The notes under the pieces: generated by a model | Seen by the model: the letters and a program-made list of their open reading frames with translations, nothing else | What the model was told of the DNA's origin: nothing | The model's database searches: none | In this document: in pieces, positions 24,392 through 33,212 of the stretch | How positions within the stretch are numbered: the stretch's first letter is position 1 | Layout of the letters: every line of letters starts with the position of its first letter | Program-made: the position numbers and the translations under genes | Assembly (NCBI RefSeq): GCF_000282595.1 | Contig: NZ_AKIZ01000022.1 | Location: 310,001-374,000 of the forward strand | Direction of reading: 5' to 3' | Origin: Phyllobacterium sp. YR531 | Lineage (GTDB): Bacteria; Pseudomonadota; Alphaproteobacteria; Rhizobiales; Rhizobiaceae | Length of the DNA: 64,000 nt

Positions 24392-25180
24392 TTAGCTGCG
24401 AGGCGCTAATTGAGATGTCATGGCGGATGTGATCGCAGAGGCCGTATTACGGGTAATTTCAGCCCATGAAACAAGCATTTCGGGCGTTACACGATAGGCT
24501 GGGCCGGTTACAGAGACGCTGGCTGTGAACAACCGGTCCGTGTGTGATAGAATCGGCGCGGCAACGCAGGTAATTCCCGTTTCGTGCTCTTCCCGGTCAT
24601 AGGCATTTCCGGTGCGCCGAATGGTATCGATTTCGGCCAGAAGTGCGGCGGCCGTGGTCAGCGTGTTGGGCGTGTAGCGGCGGAATTCAATGTTGCTGAT
24701 CCGCTTGTGCAATTCATTGTCGGGGAGGGCGGAAAGTGCTGCCTTGCCCACCCCCGTGCAAAAGGCCGGAGCCGTGTTACCAATTTGCGAGACCATTCGG
24801 ATATTCTGGCGGCTCTCGATCTTGTCAAGGTAAATGACCTCGATGCCCTTGAGGACGCCGAGGTGTACTGTCTCACCAGTCGCCTCATGCAACTGTTGGA
24901 TGTGCGCTGCTGCTACGCCGCGGAATTCATTGCCCGCCCACGCCTTGGATGCAAATTGCAGCAACCGCAACCCTAACGCGTAGGAGTTATCCCTGTTAAC
25001 GGTGATAAGTCCTTCTTCGATGAGATTGGAAATTTGCCGATGGAGGGTGCCGCGCGGTTGATCGGAAAATTTGAGTACATCCGTAAAACGGAGCGGCATG
25101 GATGAATTGGCGATGATGTCAAGAACGCTGATTGCTTTGCCGAGCGTGCCGGTTCCCGATCCGTCATCAGACTTGTTCAT
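24392..25180 (-). CDS. IclR family transcriptional regulator of the galactose-oxidation operon
   Basis: A 262-residue IclR-type protein: an N-terminal winged helix-turn-helix (about 20-75, FTDVLKFSDQPRGTLHRQIS) and a C-terminal effector domain with GKAALSALPDNEL and the late DREEHETGITCVAAPI. The start used is ATG at 25180 (MNKSDD), which gives the family length; an open frame continues 86 codons upstream but has atypical residues and no homology. It is divergent from an operon for sugar-acid breakdown, and the gap has two perfect dyads, so it should control that operon, probably with KDGal or a similar acid as effector. Confidence 0.85.
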   Translation of the reverse strand: MNKSDDGSGTGTLGKAISVLDIIANSSMPLRFTDVLKFSDQPRGTLHRQISNLIEEGLITVNRDNSYALGLRLLQFASKAWAGNEFRGVAAAHIQQLHEATGETVHLGVLKGIEVIYLDKIESRQNIRMVSQIGNTAPAFCTGVGKAALSALPDNELHKRISNIEFRRYTPNTLTTAAALLAEIDTIRRTGNAYDREEHETGITCVAAPILSHTDRLFTASVSVTGPAYRVTPEMLVSWAEITRNTASAITSAMTSQLAPRS

Positions 25181-25407
25181 GTCGTCCGGAATGGCGTTTA
25201 GCTGTGAGTTTGGCGGTTTGCTCAATGTTGCACGGCCTCGAATGATATCTGAGCCGGTTTTACAGCTCTCTTGCAGGAAAAAATCAAAAAAGGCGAGCAA
25301 ATCTCGCGAAATTGGGAGCAGAATTGCAATTCCCAATAGAAATTTTGGTGTGCATAGTTGAGATCGCCGCGCATGCTCATTCCTCTTGACTTCTGGCACC
25401 ATAAAGT

Positions 25408-25448
25408 GACTATTCAATATAGTCAAACAGGGTTCCAAATAATGGAAC
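25408..25448. promoter_or_regulatory. Two perfect 6-5-6 dyads, probable IclR operators
   Basis: GACTAT-N5-ATAGTC (25408-25424) and GTTCCA-N5-TGGAAC (25432-25448) follow each other directly in front of the SDR gene start at 25472. The second resembles the TGGAA-type half-sites reported for IclR-family regulators. Both lie where the promoter of the galactose operon must be. Confidence 0.6.
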
Positions 25449-25471
25449 TAGATGCCTGAAAGAACGCTGCC

Positions 25472-26239
25472 ATGATGCCCTCCGCGATTTTCCCCGATCT
25501 CAAAAACCGGTCTGTCCTTATTACTGGCGGAGGGTCCGGTATCGGCGCGTCACTTACGGAAGGCTTTGTACGTCAGGGCGCTCGTGTTGCCTTTATTGAC
25601 ATTGCTGATGAGCCTTCCAATGCATTGGTCGAGCAGATGGAAGGTCAGTATGGAAACCGACCGCTTTACATCAAAGCGGATCTTTCTGATGTTTACGCCT
25701 TGCGGGCTGCTGTTGCGCAAGCCACTGAAAGAATTGGTTTAATCACCGTTCTGGTTAACAATGCAGCTTGGGATGATCGTCACGATATCGATGATGTTAC
25801 TCCCGAATATTGGGACGCGAACCAGTCCATCAATCTGCGTCCGCAGTTCTTTGCGGCACAGGCTGTCGTGCCGGGAATGCGCCAGTCCGGCGGTGGATCG
25901 ATCATCAACTTCACCTCCACCTCTTTCATGATCAATCATGGTGAAATGCCGTCCTACACGGCGGCAAAAGCCGGAATCATCGGTCTTACCAAGGGGTTAG
26001 CAGGTAGGCTCGGACCGGAGAAAATCCGCGTTAATGCTATCGCACCGGGTTGGGTCATCACCGAGCGTCAGCGGAAATTGTGGGTCTCGGGGGATCGTCT
26101 CCAACACCATATTGACCGGCAGGTGCTGCGTGAGGAAATTCAACCGGGCGACATGGTCGGCCCCTGTTTATTTCTTGCTTCCGATGCGGCGCGAATGCTG
26201 AGTGCGCAGACCCTTATTGTCGATGGAGGTTACCTGTGA
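25472..26239 (+). CDS. SDR dehydrogenase, probable aldose (galactose) 1-dehydrogenase
   Basis: A 255-residue classical SDR: TGGGSGIG (residues 18-25), VNNAAW, catalytic Ser149, Tyr162 and Lys166 (YTAAK), and the C-terminal DGGYL. Asp43 after the second strand (FIDIAD) predicts preference for NAD. As first gene of an operon with KDGal kinase, KDPGal aldolase and an SMP-30 lactonase, it most likely oxidises D-galactose (or L-arabinose/D-fucose) to the lactone. It overlaps the next gene by four bases. A second in-frame ATG is three bases downstream. Confidence 0.82.
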   Translation: MMPSAIFPDLKNRSVLITGGGSGIGASLTEGFVRQGARVAFIDIADEPSNALVEQMEGQYGNRPLYIKADLSDVYALRAAVAQATERIGLITVLVNNAAWDDRHDIDDVTPEYWDANQSINLRPQFFAAQAVVPGMRQSGGGSIINFTSTSFMINHGEMPSYTAAKAGIIGLTKGLAGRLGPEKIRVNAIAPGWVITERQRKLWVSGDRLQHHIDRQVLREEIQPGDMVGPCLFLASDAARMLSAQTLIVDGGYL

Positions 26240-27165
26240 GCCAGGCACCGGTCTATGCTCTAAGTGATTGGGGAACAACACGTTTCAGGCTTTGGCTTGT
26301 CGATGCTGCAGGTCATGTCCTTGGCGAAAAACGCGCCGATGACGGGCTTGATGTTTCGCGTGTGAAGGGCTTTGCATCGGTGCTCGAAGGTCATCTCGCC
26401 AGTCTTGGTGCGCCTTCAAATTTGCCCGTGGTTATATGCGGAATGGCTGGCTCAAGGCAGGGTTGGATTGAAGCGAACTACGTGCCGGTCCCAGCTGATT
26501 TGAATGCCATTCTCTCCGGCTCCGTAAAGCTGCCAGACATGGCGCGGGATGTGCGGATCATTCCCGGCCTTTGCCAAACTGGCGATGCGCCAAATGTAAT
26601 GCGCGGCGAGGAAACCCAGCTTCTTGGCGCTATTCTGGATCGAAATTTGTCCAATGGAATCATAGCAATGCCCGGCACCCACTCGAAATGGGTGGAGCTG
26701 GAGCAAGGAAGGGCAAAGGCATTTGCGACCTATATGACCGGCGAGCTTTATGCACTCATGAGCCAGCAATCGATCCTGCGTCATTCCGTTCAGGACGCGA
26801 CGGAACTGGCATCGCCAGATCATCCGCAATTTATTGCCGCACTCAAATCAATGCTGGCTGGTGGCTCACTTCTCGGGCAGTTTTTCAGTATCCGTGCCGC
26901 CATGCTTCTGAATGATTTGAAACCCGAGGGCGCGGCTTCGCGGCTGTCAGGTCTGCTCATTGGGGCAGAGATTGCCGGCACAAAACTCATATCAAACAAC
27001 AAGATAACACTTGTTGCCTCGGGCGCGATGGCCACTCTATACGGCAAGGCGTTTGAGATTGCCGGTCTTGCTTTCGATCTGGTCGATGCCGATGAAGCCG
27101 TGCGCAAAGGATTATTTGTTGCCGCATCGGGAATTTGGCCGCTTACTCAAGGAACCTCTTCATGA
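26236..27165 (+). CDS. dgoK: 2-dehydro-3-deoxygalactonokinase
   Basis: A 309-residue DgoK-family kinase. The N-terminal LSDWGTTRFRLW is the typical phosphate-binding start of this ASKHA-fold family; further family blocks are VVICGMAGSRQGW, MRGEETQLLG and MPGTHSKWVELEQG. It phosphorylates 2-keto-3-deoxygalactonate to KDPGal with ATP in the cytoplasm. It starts with GTG overlapping the SDR stop codon and ends by overlapping the aldolase start (ATGA), so the operon is translationally coupled. Confidence 0.9.
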   Translation: MSQAPVYALSDWGTTRFRLWLVDAAGHVLGEKRADDGLDVSRVKGFASVLEGHLASLGAPSNLPVVICGMAGSRQGWIEANYVPVPADLNAILSGSVKLPDMARDVRIIPGLCQTGDAPNVMRGEETQLLGAILDRNLSNGIIAMPGTHSKWVELEQGRAKAFATYMTGELYALMSQQSILRHSVQDATELASPDHPQFIAALKSMLAGGSLLGQFFSIRAAMLLNDLKPEGAASRLSGLLIGAEIAGTKLISNNKITLVASGAMATLYGKAFEIAGLAFDLVDADEAVRKGLFVAASGIWPLTQGTSS

Positions 27166-27803
27166 CCCAATCTTCCGCCTCTTGGCCAAAGCTCAAACGT
27201 GATCTGATCGCAATTCTGCGCGGCGTCCGTCCGGACGAAGTTCTGGCGATTGGCGAAGAACTCGCCAATGCTGGTATTGACGTTATCGAAGTGCCGCTGA
27301 ATTCGCCAAATCCGTTTCAATCTATTGAAATTCTTGCAAAAAACCTCTCGCCCCATGTGCTTGTCGGGGCAGGGACAGTGCTTGATGCGGCCGATGTGAA
27401 GCGGCTTGGCGATGTGGGTGGGCGTCTTGTTATTTCGCCAAATGTTGATCCTTCGGTGCTAGCCGCCGCTTCCAAAGCGGGCATGGTATCAATGCCCGGC
27501 GTGTTTACGCCAACTGAAGCGCTTGCTGCTTTGAAAGCCGGGGCGTCCGGCCTGAAGTTCTTTCCTGCCAGTGTTCTCGGCCCGGATGGTATAAAGGCCA
27601 TAAGCGCCATTCTGCCGAAGGAGACGGTCATAGGAGCTGTTGGCGGCGTTGATGAAAACGGCTTTGCAGCTTATGCAAAGGTGGGCGTTCGGACATTTGG
27701 ACTTGGGTCCAGCCTTTACAAGATTGGTGCTGGCGCAGCCGAAGTTGGTGAAAGGGCTCGGCTGACAGTTGCAGCATATGATCGGGTTTTCAGCGAAGTT
27801 TGA
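27162..27803 (+). CDS. dgoA: 2-dehydro-3-deoxy-6-phosphogalactonate aldolase
   Basis: A 213-residue class I KDPG/KDPGal aldolase with a TIM barrel: IAILRGVRPDE, the catalytic Glu43 (IEVPLNSP) and the Schiff-base Lys132 (GLKFFPAS). It splits KDPGal to pyruvate and glyceraldehyde 3-phosphate. The ATG overlapping the dgoK stop is chosen over a start nine codons upstream. Together with DgoK it makes the last two steps of the De Ley-Doudoroff galactose pathway. Confidence 0.9.
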   Translation: MTQSSASWPKLKRDLIAILRGVRPDEVLAIGEELANAGIDVIEVPLNSPNPFQSIEILAKNLSPHVLVGAGTVLDAADVKRLGDVGGRLVISPNVDPSVLAAASKAGMVSMPGVFTPTEALAALKAGASGLKFFPASVLGPDGIKAISAILPKETVIGAVGGVDENGFAAYAKVGVRTFGLGSSLYKIGAGAAEVGERARLTVAAYDRVFSEV

Positions 27804-27805
27804 TA

Positions 27806-28681
27806 ATGAATCAGCCTAAAATCAGCATTTTTTACGATGTTCCGTGCCAATTGGGCGAGGGGCCGGGTTATGATCCGTTGACGAAAAATGCCTGGTGGTT
27901 TGACATAGTTACCGGACGCCTGTTTGAAAAACCTGTGGCTGGTGGCGGCGTCCAGATAACTCAGCTCGGTGAGATGGCGAGTGCCCTTGCAGTTGTTGAT
28001 GCGCGTCATCACCTGATCGCCACGGAAACCGGTCTCGTGCTCCGCAACAGGCTGACCGGCCAAATGGATATGCATCATCCGATCGAGGCTGATAATCCGG
28101 CAACCCGCTCCAATGACGGACGTGTGCATCCTTCCGGTGCCTTCTGGATTGGAACCATGGGAAAAAAAGCTGAAGCAGGGGCGGGCTCGATTTATTGGTA
28201 TCGCAGAGGCGAATTACGTAGATTATTCAATAATATATCCATTACCAACTCCATATGTTTTTCGCCCGATGGCGGCATTGCCTACTTTGCGGACACCCGC
28301 AAGAACATTATTTGGCGCGTCGATACGGAGCGCGAGACAGGACTGCCCATTGGCGAGCCTGCTGAATTTTATCGCCACCACGAAAAGGGGGGCGTTGACG
28401 GTTCCGTAGTCGACGGCGATGGTAATCTATGGAACGCTTGCTGGGGCCGCTCAGCGATTGATATCTATGCGCCTTCCGGCAACCGCATTCATTCAATCCG
28501 AATGCCCGTCAAACAGCCTTCGTGTCCGGCATTTGTCAGCGAAGACACGGCAAGTATGATCGTGACCACTGCCTATCACGATATGAGTGAAGCCTATCAC
28601 AAGACCGATCCTGACGCGGGTAAAACCTACCTGTTGGAAATGCCCGGAAAAGGGCGTTTCGACCCACCAGTGCTTTTGTAA
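27806..28681 (+). CDS. SMP-30/gluconolactonase family lactonase
   Basis: A 291-residue six-bladed propeller protein of the SMP-30/LRE family. Glu18 (CQLGEGPGYD), the Asn in ITNSICFSPDGG and the Asp in VDGSVVDGDGNLWNACW are the usual divalent-metal ligands. It would hydrolyse the sugar lactone made by the SDR dehydrogenase. The ATG at 27806 is three bases after the dgoA stop; the TTG at 27800 is less likely. It is the last gene of the operon. A galactonate dehydratase, required between lactonase and kinase, is absent from the window. Confidence 0.85.
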   Translation: MNQPKISIFYDVPCQLGEGPGYDPLTKNAWWFDIVTGRLFEKPVAGGGVQITQLGEMASALAVVDARHHLIATETGLVLRNRLTGQMDMHHPIEADNPATRSNDGRVHPSGAFWIGTMGKKAEAGAGSIYWYRRGELRRLFNNISITNSICFSPDGGIAYFADTRKNIIWRVDTERETGLPIGEPAEFYRHHEKGGVDGSVVDGDGNLWNACWGRSAIDIYAPSGNRIHSIRMPVKQPSCPAFVSEDTASMIVTTAYHDMSEAYHKTDPDAGKTYLLEMPGKGRFDPPVLL

Positions 28682-28804
28682 CAGCGTTGGCAGGAACCAT
28701 TGTTCAACGCTTTCGTTATTTCCCTGTAACCGAAACATCAGCGACTCCAACGTCAGCCGTGTGGCTGCGTAAGGCTGTCCGCATGCCAATCAGGGAGAAT
28801 TGAG

Positions 28805-29308
28805 ATGGGATTTTTTTCTAAGGATATCAAAACGATGGATGACCTTTTCGTGCATACGCTTCGCGATATCTATTATGCCGAAAACCAGATTGTAAAAGCC
28901 CTGCCGGAAATGATCGACAAGGCCACGGATCAAGCTCTCAAAGACAGTTTTGAGAAGCATCTTCAGGAAACCCATGTCCAGATCGAACGTCTTGAGCAGG
29001 TTTTTGCACAGCATGGTGTGGATGTCAGCGGCGTAAACTGTCCGGCCATTGACGGCATTCTTGAAGAGACGGACGATATTGCTGGCGAGGTGGATGATGA
29101 CCGGGTGCTTGACGCAGCGCTGATTGCTGCCGCGCAGGCTGTCGAACACTACGAGATTACCCGCTACGGCACGCTTGTCGCGTGGGCGAAACAGCTGGGC
29201 CGTCCCGATTGTGCTGCCCTGCTACAGCAAAACCTTGATGAGGAAATGAAGACGGACAAGGGTTTGACTGTCATGGCTGAAAATCACATCAATGCTGCCG
29301 CAGCTTAG
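28805..29308 (+). CDS. DUF892/YciF-type ferritin-like protein
   Basis: A 167-residue four-helix protein of the DUF892 family with TMDDLFVHTLRDIYYAENQIVK at the N-terminus and conserved Glu/His residues (EKHLQETHVQIERLE, VEHYEI) that would make a di-iron-type centre. YciF-like proteins are induced by stress and often sit next to catalases or membrane stress proteins. The molecular role is not established. A stem-loop follows the stop codon; the next gene codes for a small membrane peptide. Confidence 0.85.
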   Translation: MGFFSKDIKTMDDLFVHTLRDIYYAENQIVKALPEMIDKATDQALKDSFEKHLQETHVQIERLEQVFAQHGVDVSGVNCPAIDGILEETDDIAGEVDDDRVLDAALIAAAQAVEHYEITRYGTLVAWAKQLGRPDCAALLQQNLDEEMKTDKGLTVMAENHINAAAA

Positions 29309-29317
29309 ATGACTGGT

Positions 29318-29348
29318 GTAACCAGCCTGTCACAGCGCGGCTGGTTAC
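29318..29348 (+). terminator. Stem-loop after the DUF892 gene
   Basis: GTAACCAGCC (29318-29327) and GGCTGGTTAC (29339-29348) make a perfect ten-base-pair stem ten bases past the stop codon. There is no T-run after it, so it may act with Rho or as an RNA-stability hairpin. Confidence 0.5.
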
Positions 29349-29423
29349 ATAATCTGGCATGCACATTGGAACGATAGTAAGGCTTCATCGTTGACTCCGA
29401 ACCGTAATGAATGAGGAAATACA

Positions 29424-29570
29424 ATGGCCAAGAGGATTGACGCGCAAGACGCAAAGCAGGGCAAACAAGGCTATCCGGTGTTGGTAGTATTGACTGTATC
29501 GCTTGGACTTGCTGCACTGATCTGGCTGGGAGTCGAAGTTTACGGCCAGTTCATTGCTCACGGAGGTTAG
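29424..29570 (+). CDS. 48-residue single-span membrane peptide
   Basis: ATG at 29424 is preceded by GAGGAAA at good spacing; the frame ends with TAG at 29568-29570. The N-terminal 16 residues are basic (MAKRIDAQDAKQGKQG) and one hydrophobic segment follows (YPVLVVLTVSLGLAALIW), then a short tail GQFIAHGG. It looks like a small inner-membrane stress peptide next to a DUF892 gene. No family is recognised. Composition and ribosome binding site support it as a real gene. Confidence 0.6.
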   Translation: MAKRIDAQDAKQGKQGYPVLVVLTVSLGLAALIWLGVEVYGQFIAHGG

Positions 29571-29669
29571 TACTGAGCAAAAGAGAATGCTCGCAACTTG
29601 CGGATCATGGTTGCGACGAGCTAACAAGGCTGCGTAGTCTACCGCACACTCTCAGGAGCGCAGTCACAA

Positions 29670-30821
29670 ATGGATCAAGGAAAAACTTCCGGGATTAAGT
29701 CGAGCTGGGCCGTCGGTCTGATGACTGGAACCGTGCTTGATGGCTTTATCGACATCGCCATGATTCGCAGTGACGGCGAGACCATTGATGATTTCGGCCC
29801 TTGGGAACTCGCGCCATATCCAACTGATATTCGGGCACTTTTGGCAGAAACGCTGGACGTGGCGCGCGAATGGAAGTTCAAAGGTCCCGACCCGGAAATC
29901 TTCCGTAAAGCCGAAATTGCATTGACCGAAGCGCAGTCAGAAGCGGTGAATCTGTTTCTTCAAAAGCACGGCTTCAGATCGTCGGAAATTGCAGCTGTTG
30001 GCTTTCATGGCCAGACTGTTCTTCACATGGCACCCCAAGGTGGCAAGCGTGGCTTTACACGTCAGCTTGGTGATGGTGCAATCATGTCAAGGATCGTCGG
30101 AGCGGATGTTGTGTTCGATTTTCGCTCGGCGGATGTTGAAGCAGGCGGGCAAGGCGCACCTCTTTCGGCGATCTATCATAAGGCCATGCTTCAGAAGATT
30201 GGGGCCGGCGCGGATGCCGCAATACTGAATTTGGGTGGTGTCGCCAATATTACGTGGTGCGGGGCAAATGATATGATTGCCTTTGACACTGGCCCGGCAA
30301 ACGCTCCGGTCAATGATTGGATACGGGCAAGGACTGGTCAGGAAATGGACCGCGACGGCAAGATCGCTGCGAGTGGCAAAGTGGATGAAGAGCGCCTGGA
30401 AAAGCTTTTGCGTCACCCGTTTCTACACGCATCATATCCCAAATCGCTGGACCGTTTTGACTTCCCGGCATCCATGGCAGACGGGCTTGATTTGAATGAT
30501 GGCGCTGCAACCTTGACTGCCTTCACGGCAGGAGCAGTCGGAAAAGCGCTCGACCTTTTACCAGAGAGGCCAAAAAATATCGTCGTATGTGGCGGTGGAC
30601 GCAAGAACCCGCTGATGATGAAGGAAATAGAAAAGCGCGCGGGAGTGAAGGTGACTACAGCCGATGATGCCGGACTGCGCGGAGACGCTGTGGAAGCTGA
30701 ATGCTTCGCTTACCTTGCAATGCGCTCGCTCCAGGGATTGCCCCTTAGTTTTCCCCACACCACAGGCGTCGCCAAGCCTATGACCGGCGGCAGAATAGCC
30801 CGATCGAGTGGAGTCAAGTAG
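29670..30821 (+). CDS. anmK: Anhydro-N-acetylmuramic acid kinase
   Basis: A 383-residue AnmK-family kinase with the N-terminal [15 protein letters not shown] phosphate loop (the family form is SGTSxDG; the variant here is usual in alphaproteobacteria as far as I recall), [27 protein letters not shown] and VCGGGRKNP. It cleaves the 1,6-anhydro ring of anhydro-MurNAc and phosphorylates it to MurNAc-6-phosphate during recycling of the cell wall in the cytoplasm. A MurNAc-6-P etherase (murQ) is not adjacent. Confidence 0.9.
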   Translation: MDQGKTSGIKSSWAVGLMTGTVLDGFIDIAMIRSDGETIDDFGPWELAPYPTDIRALLAETLDVAREWKFKGPDPEIFRKAEIALTEAQSEAVNLFLQKHGFRSSEIAAVGFHGQTVLHMAPQGGKRGFTRQLGDGAIMSRIVGADVVFDFRSADVEAGGQGAPLSAIYHKAMLQKIGAGADAAILNLGGVANITWCGANDMIAFDTGPANAPVNDWIRARTGQEMDRDGKIAASGKVDEERLEKLLRHPFLHASYPKSLDRFDFPASMADGLDLNDGAATLTAFTAGAVGKALDLLPERPKNIVVCGGGRKNPLMMKEIEKRAGVKVTTADDAGLRGDAVEAECFAYLAMRSLQGLPLSFPHTTGVAKPMTGGRIARSSGVK

Positions 30822-30929
30822 TTCCATAAGATAGATTACGCGATAAGTGCGAAGAGAGTGGGGTGCATTCAAGGGTGAAGCGCGACTTGCGATAGATAAC
30901 GATGGCTTATCGCTTGCAAGGAGTTGCCC

Positions 30930-31040
30930 ATGAAACGCACCTACTCCCGGATTGACATAGATGAGCGCCGTTAGATCGCTCGCTGGCGAACGACAGGTAC
31001 CGCCGGGAATACTTGCTCAGATGTGGGTGAAATTTGCATC
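30930..31040 (+). pseudogene. N-terminal scrap of an IS30-type transposase
   Basis: After a GGAG ribosome binding site an ATG (30930) opens MKRTYSRIDIDERR, then TAG (30972-30974), then IARWR in the same frame. IS30-family transposases begin with the like of a tyrosine/Leu-Asp-Glu-Arg-Arg stretch followed by (K)IARWR. After about 20 codons similarity fades. Only the first part of a transposase remains, with an in-frame stop and no terminal repeats found. Confidence 0.4.
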
Positions 31041-31198
31041 GAGAATCCGGTAACGGATAAGCTGATGACCATTATGCTGGTATCGTCGAGCTAGCGTCGA
31101 TGTATTTCTAGCGATCACTTTGCTCGCTGCCAAGATTTGTTGAAAGGGTATTGTGTGCCCTTTCAACTTGGAGGTTCGCTGACTGTTTAACCCGCTGA
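30975..31198. other. Intergenic region after anmK with a stem-loop
   Basis: Apart from the IS30 scrap nothing is coding in 30822-31198. TTGAAAGGG (31140-31148) and CCCTTTCAA (31158-31166) form a perfect nine-base-pair stem. It lies 33 bases past the stop of the minus-strand binding-protein gene at 31199 and can end that operon, although no T-run follows on either strand. Confidence 0.4.
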
Positions 31199-32134
31199 TC
31201 AGCTGTTAGGAAGACCCGGTGGATTTGTTGCAGCCTTGTCGATTGCTTCCGAGCCGAGATTCCAACGGTCGAGAACCTGTTTGTACTTTCCGTTGGCAAT
31301 AAGGTCATTTAACGCCTGCGTGATGCCTTCTGCGGCACCACTGCCTTTGCGGGTTGTCACCGCAACTTCGGCAGTAATTGGCCAGCCACCACTTACAGTG
31401 CCAACCAGCTTGGTTTTCCCGTTGACCTTCGCCTTATATGCCTGAGTAGCGTTCACGCTGAACACGGCATCTGCCCTGCCCGATTCAACTGCGAGATATT
31501 TTACGGCCTCATCGTCGTAATACTGCACTTCAATCGGCTTCAGGCCATTGCCGACATTCTGTTTATCCCAAGCCAGCAGAATTTTTTCCTGGTTGGTGCC
31601 CGGATCGGTAATGATTTTGAGACCGGCAATATCCTTCGGTTCCTTGATCGAAGTAATGGATCCGGCGGCCTTCACGTAAAACCCAAGCTCATCCTTGCGA
31701 TAGGTCGAAAAGTCAAACTTCTCCTTGCGTTGTTCCGTCACCGTCACATTGGAAATGACCGCATCGAACTTTCCGGACTGCAGACCGAGCGGCCAATCTG
31801 CCCAAGCAACTGGTACAAGAACAAGTTCACGCCCAAGGCTGTCGGCAACAAGCTGCGCAAGGTCTACGTCATATCCGACAACGGTCTTTGCGTCGGTTGC
31901 GTAGGTGCTTAATGGAGGATTGCCCGGTGCAAGACCAATCGTCAGCTTTGTGTCATCGATAAATTTGAAACTCTTCGAAACCGCTTCTATGGCGGGTGCG
32001 CTTTTCTCGGCCCTTATTCTGTCTTTCTGCTCCGGGCTAAGATCAAATCCGCCATCGGCAGCGTGGCTCACTCCTGCCAAGACAGTTAGAAATATGCCTG
32101 CGAATGCAGCGGATAACCCCGTTTTCCGTATCAT
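31199..32134 (-). CDS. Polar amino-acid ABC transporter binding protein (second copy)
   Basis: A 311-residue periplasmic SBP_bac_3 protein: signal peptide (about 1-25, TVLAGVSHA-AD), then a ligand fold with KLTIGLAPGNPPLSTYATDA, GYDVDLAQLVADSLGREL and FDAVISNVTVTEQRKEKFDF. It aligns end to end with the product of the gene at 33213 (shared ATDAKTVVGYD, VPVAWADWPLGLQSGKFDAV, SIKEPKDIAGLKI). It overlaps the flavin oxidoreductase gene by four bases (ATGA) and is the last gene of the long minus-strand series. The substrate is probably an amino acid or a modified cysteine. Confidence 0.87.
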   Translation of the reverse strand: MIRKTGLSAAFAGIFLTVLAGVSHAADGGFDLSPEQKDRIRAEKSAPAIEAVSKSFKFIDDTKLTIGLAPGNPPLSTYATDAKTVVGYDVDLAQLVADSLGRELVLVPVAWADWPLGLQSGKFDAVISNVTVTEQRKEKFDFSTYRKDELGFYVKAAGSITSIKEPKDIAGLKIITDPGTNQEKILLAWDKQNVGNGLKPIEVQYYDDEAVKYLAVESGRADAVFSVNATQAYKAKVNGKTKLVGTVSGGWPITAEVAVTTRKGSGAAEGITQALNDLIANGKYKQVLDRWNLGSEAIDKAATNPPGLPNS

Positions 32135-33192
32135 GCCTGACCCCTTTGTAAGTGTGTTGAGTGTTGATTACTTTTGGAAGTATTTTTCCAACCGAGTTCC
32201 GGTGCGATATGTGCAACGAAGTCGGAAAGAATCTGCTCGTACTCATGCGGTTTGAATTCGTAGGGTAGTTCGAGACGCAGCTCTCCGACCCCGGCAACTA
32301 CCGGGTCGTTAAACAGGTGCTCAAGAATTTGCTCCGACGTTCCCACCAGATCTTGCGGAAAAAGCGTTCGCCTGTCGCCTTGTGGCTTAAGCGTCCTCTC
32401 ATGCCTGCTTGAAGCATAATTCAGGTATTTCTCTTTCGTTTTGGCATCGGCGCTATCCGTCGGCACAATGACGCGCCCAAGAGAAACGCGTTGCTTATGG
32501 GGATGCGCTGCATTGGTTTTAAAACTGTCCAATTGGCGGAATTGCGCTTCAAAAAAGTTATCCGTCCCCTCCCCCACAACCACATTGCTGAGCATGAGGT
32601 TAAAGCCATTTTGACCCGCCCACTTGCTGGAGCGCAGGGACCCTCCGCCATACCAAAGCCGATCTATCAGTCCCTTGGCGTAGGGCTGGAGCCGTGGCCG
32701 CTGACGCCCGAAAGGTGTCGCTATGAAGGTATCCTCTGGGCCAAGGAAATCGCCACGGAGGTGGTTTGCGAAACGTCTCACCCGCTCATGCGAAAGGTCG
32801 TAATCTTTCCAGTCACCATCGAATACCAAGGGACCCAGCAAATCTGCATGAGCCGGAGCGCCAGCGCTCACGCCGACATTGAGGCGTCCTTGTGATAGAA
32901 CATCGACGGTAGAGAGATCTTCAGCCAACCGGTACGGGCTTTCATACCCAATCTGAATAACGGCTGTTCCGATCTGAATGCGGTGTGTCCTCTGACTGGC
33001 TGCTGCCAGAAATATGCCTGCAGAAGAGATGCCATGTTCAAGATGGCGTTGACGCACCCAAGTGCTATCAAAACCCAACTCTTCACCAAAGACCAGAAGC
33101 TTCAGCGTAGCTTCCAATCCCGGATAGGGATTGTTGTCATCGTAATTTCCCGGTGTAAGAAATCCGATATGATTTATTGCAGTTTTCGACAT
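32131..33192 (-). CDS. LLM-class flavin-dependent monooxygenase
   Basis: A 353-residue bacterial luciferase-like protein beginning MSKTAINHIGFLTPGNYDD; the TIM-barrel features FGEELGFDSTWVRQRH, TAVIQIGYESPYRLAEDLSTVD and LNVGVSAGAP are visible. Such enzymes use reduced FMN from a partner reductase to oxygenate small molecules. The upstream frame extends 29 codons into the preceding binding-protein gene, so ATG at 33192 (20 bases after that gene) is used. It is wedged between two paralogous binding-protein genes. The substrate should be what they bring in. Confidence 0.85.
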   Translation of the reverse strand: MSKTAINHIGFLTPGNYDDNNPYPGLEATLKLLVFGEELGFDSTWVRQRHLEHGISSAGIFLAAASQRTHRIQIGTAVIQIGYESPYRLAEDLSTVDVLSQGRLNVGVSAGAPAHADLLGPLVFDGDWKDYDLSHERVRRFANHLRGDFLGPEDTFIATPFGRQRPRLQPYAKGLIDRLWYGGGSLRSSKWAGQNGFNLMLSNVVVGEGTDNFFEAQFRQLDSFKTNAAHPHKQRVSLGRVIVPTDSADAKTKEKYLNYASSRHERTLKPQGDRRTLFPQDLVGTSEQILEHLFNDPVVAGVGELRLELPYEFKPHEYEQILSDFVAHIAPELGWKNTSKSNQHSTHLQRGQA

Positions 33193-33212
33193 GACACTAT
33201 TCCCGATGCGAT

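Noticed and set aside
25181-25438. 86-codon N-terminal extension of the IclR gene
   Set aside because: Hydrophobic and Cys-containing residues unlike the family; overlaps the operators and the promoter region.
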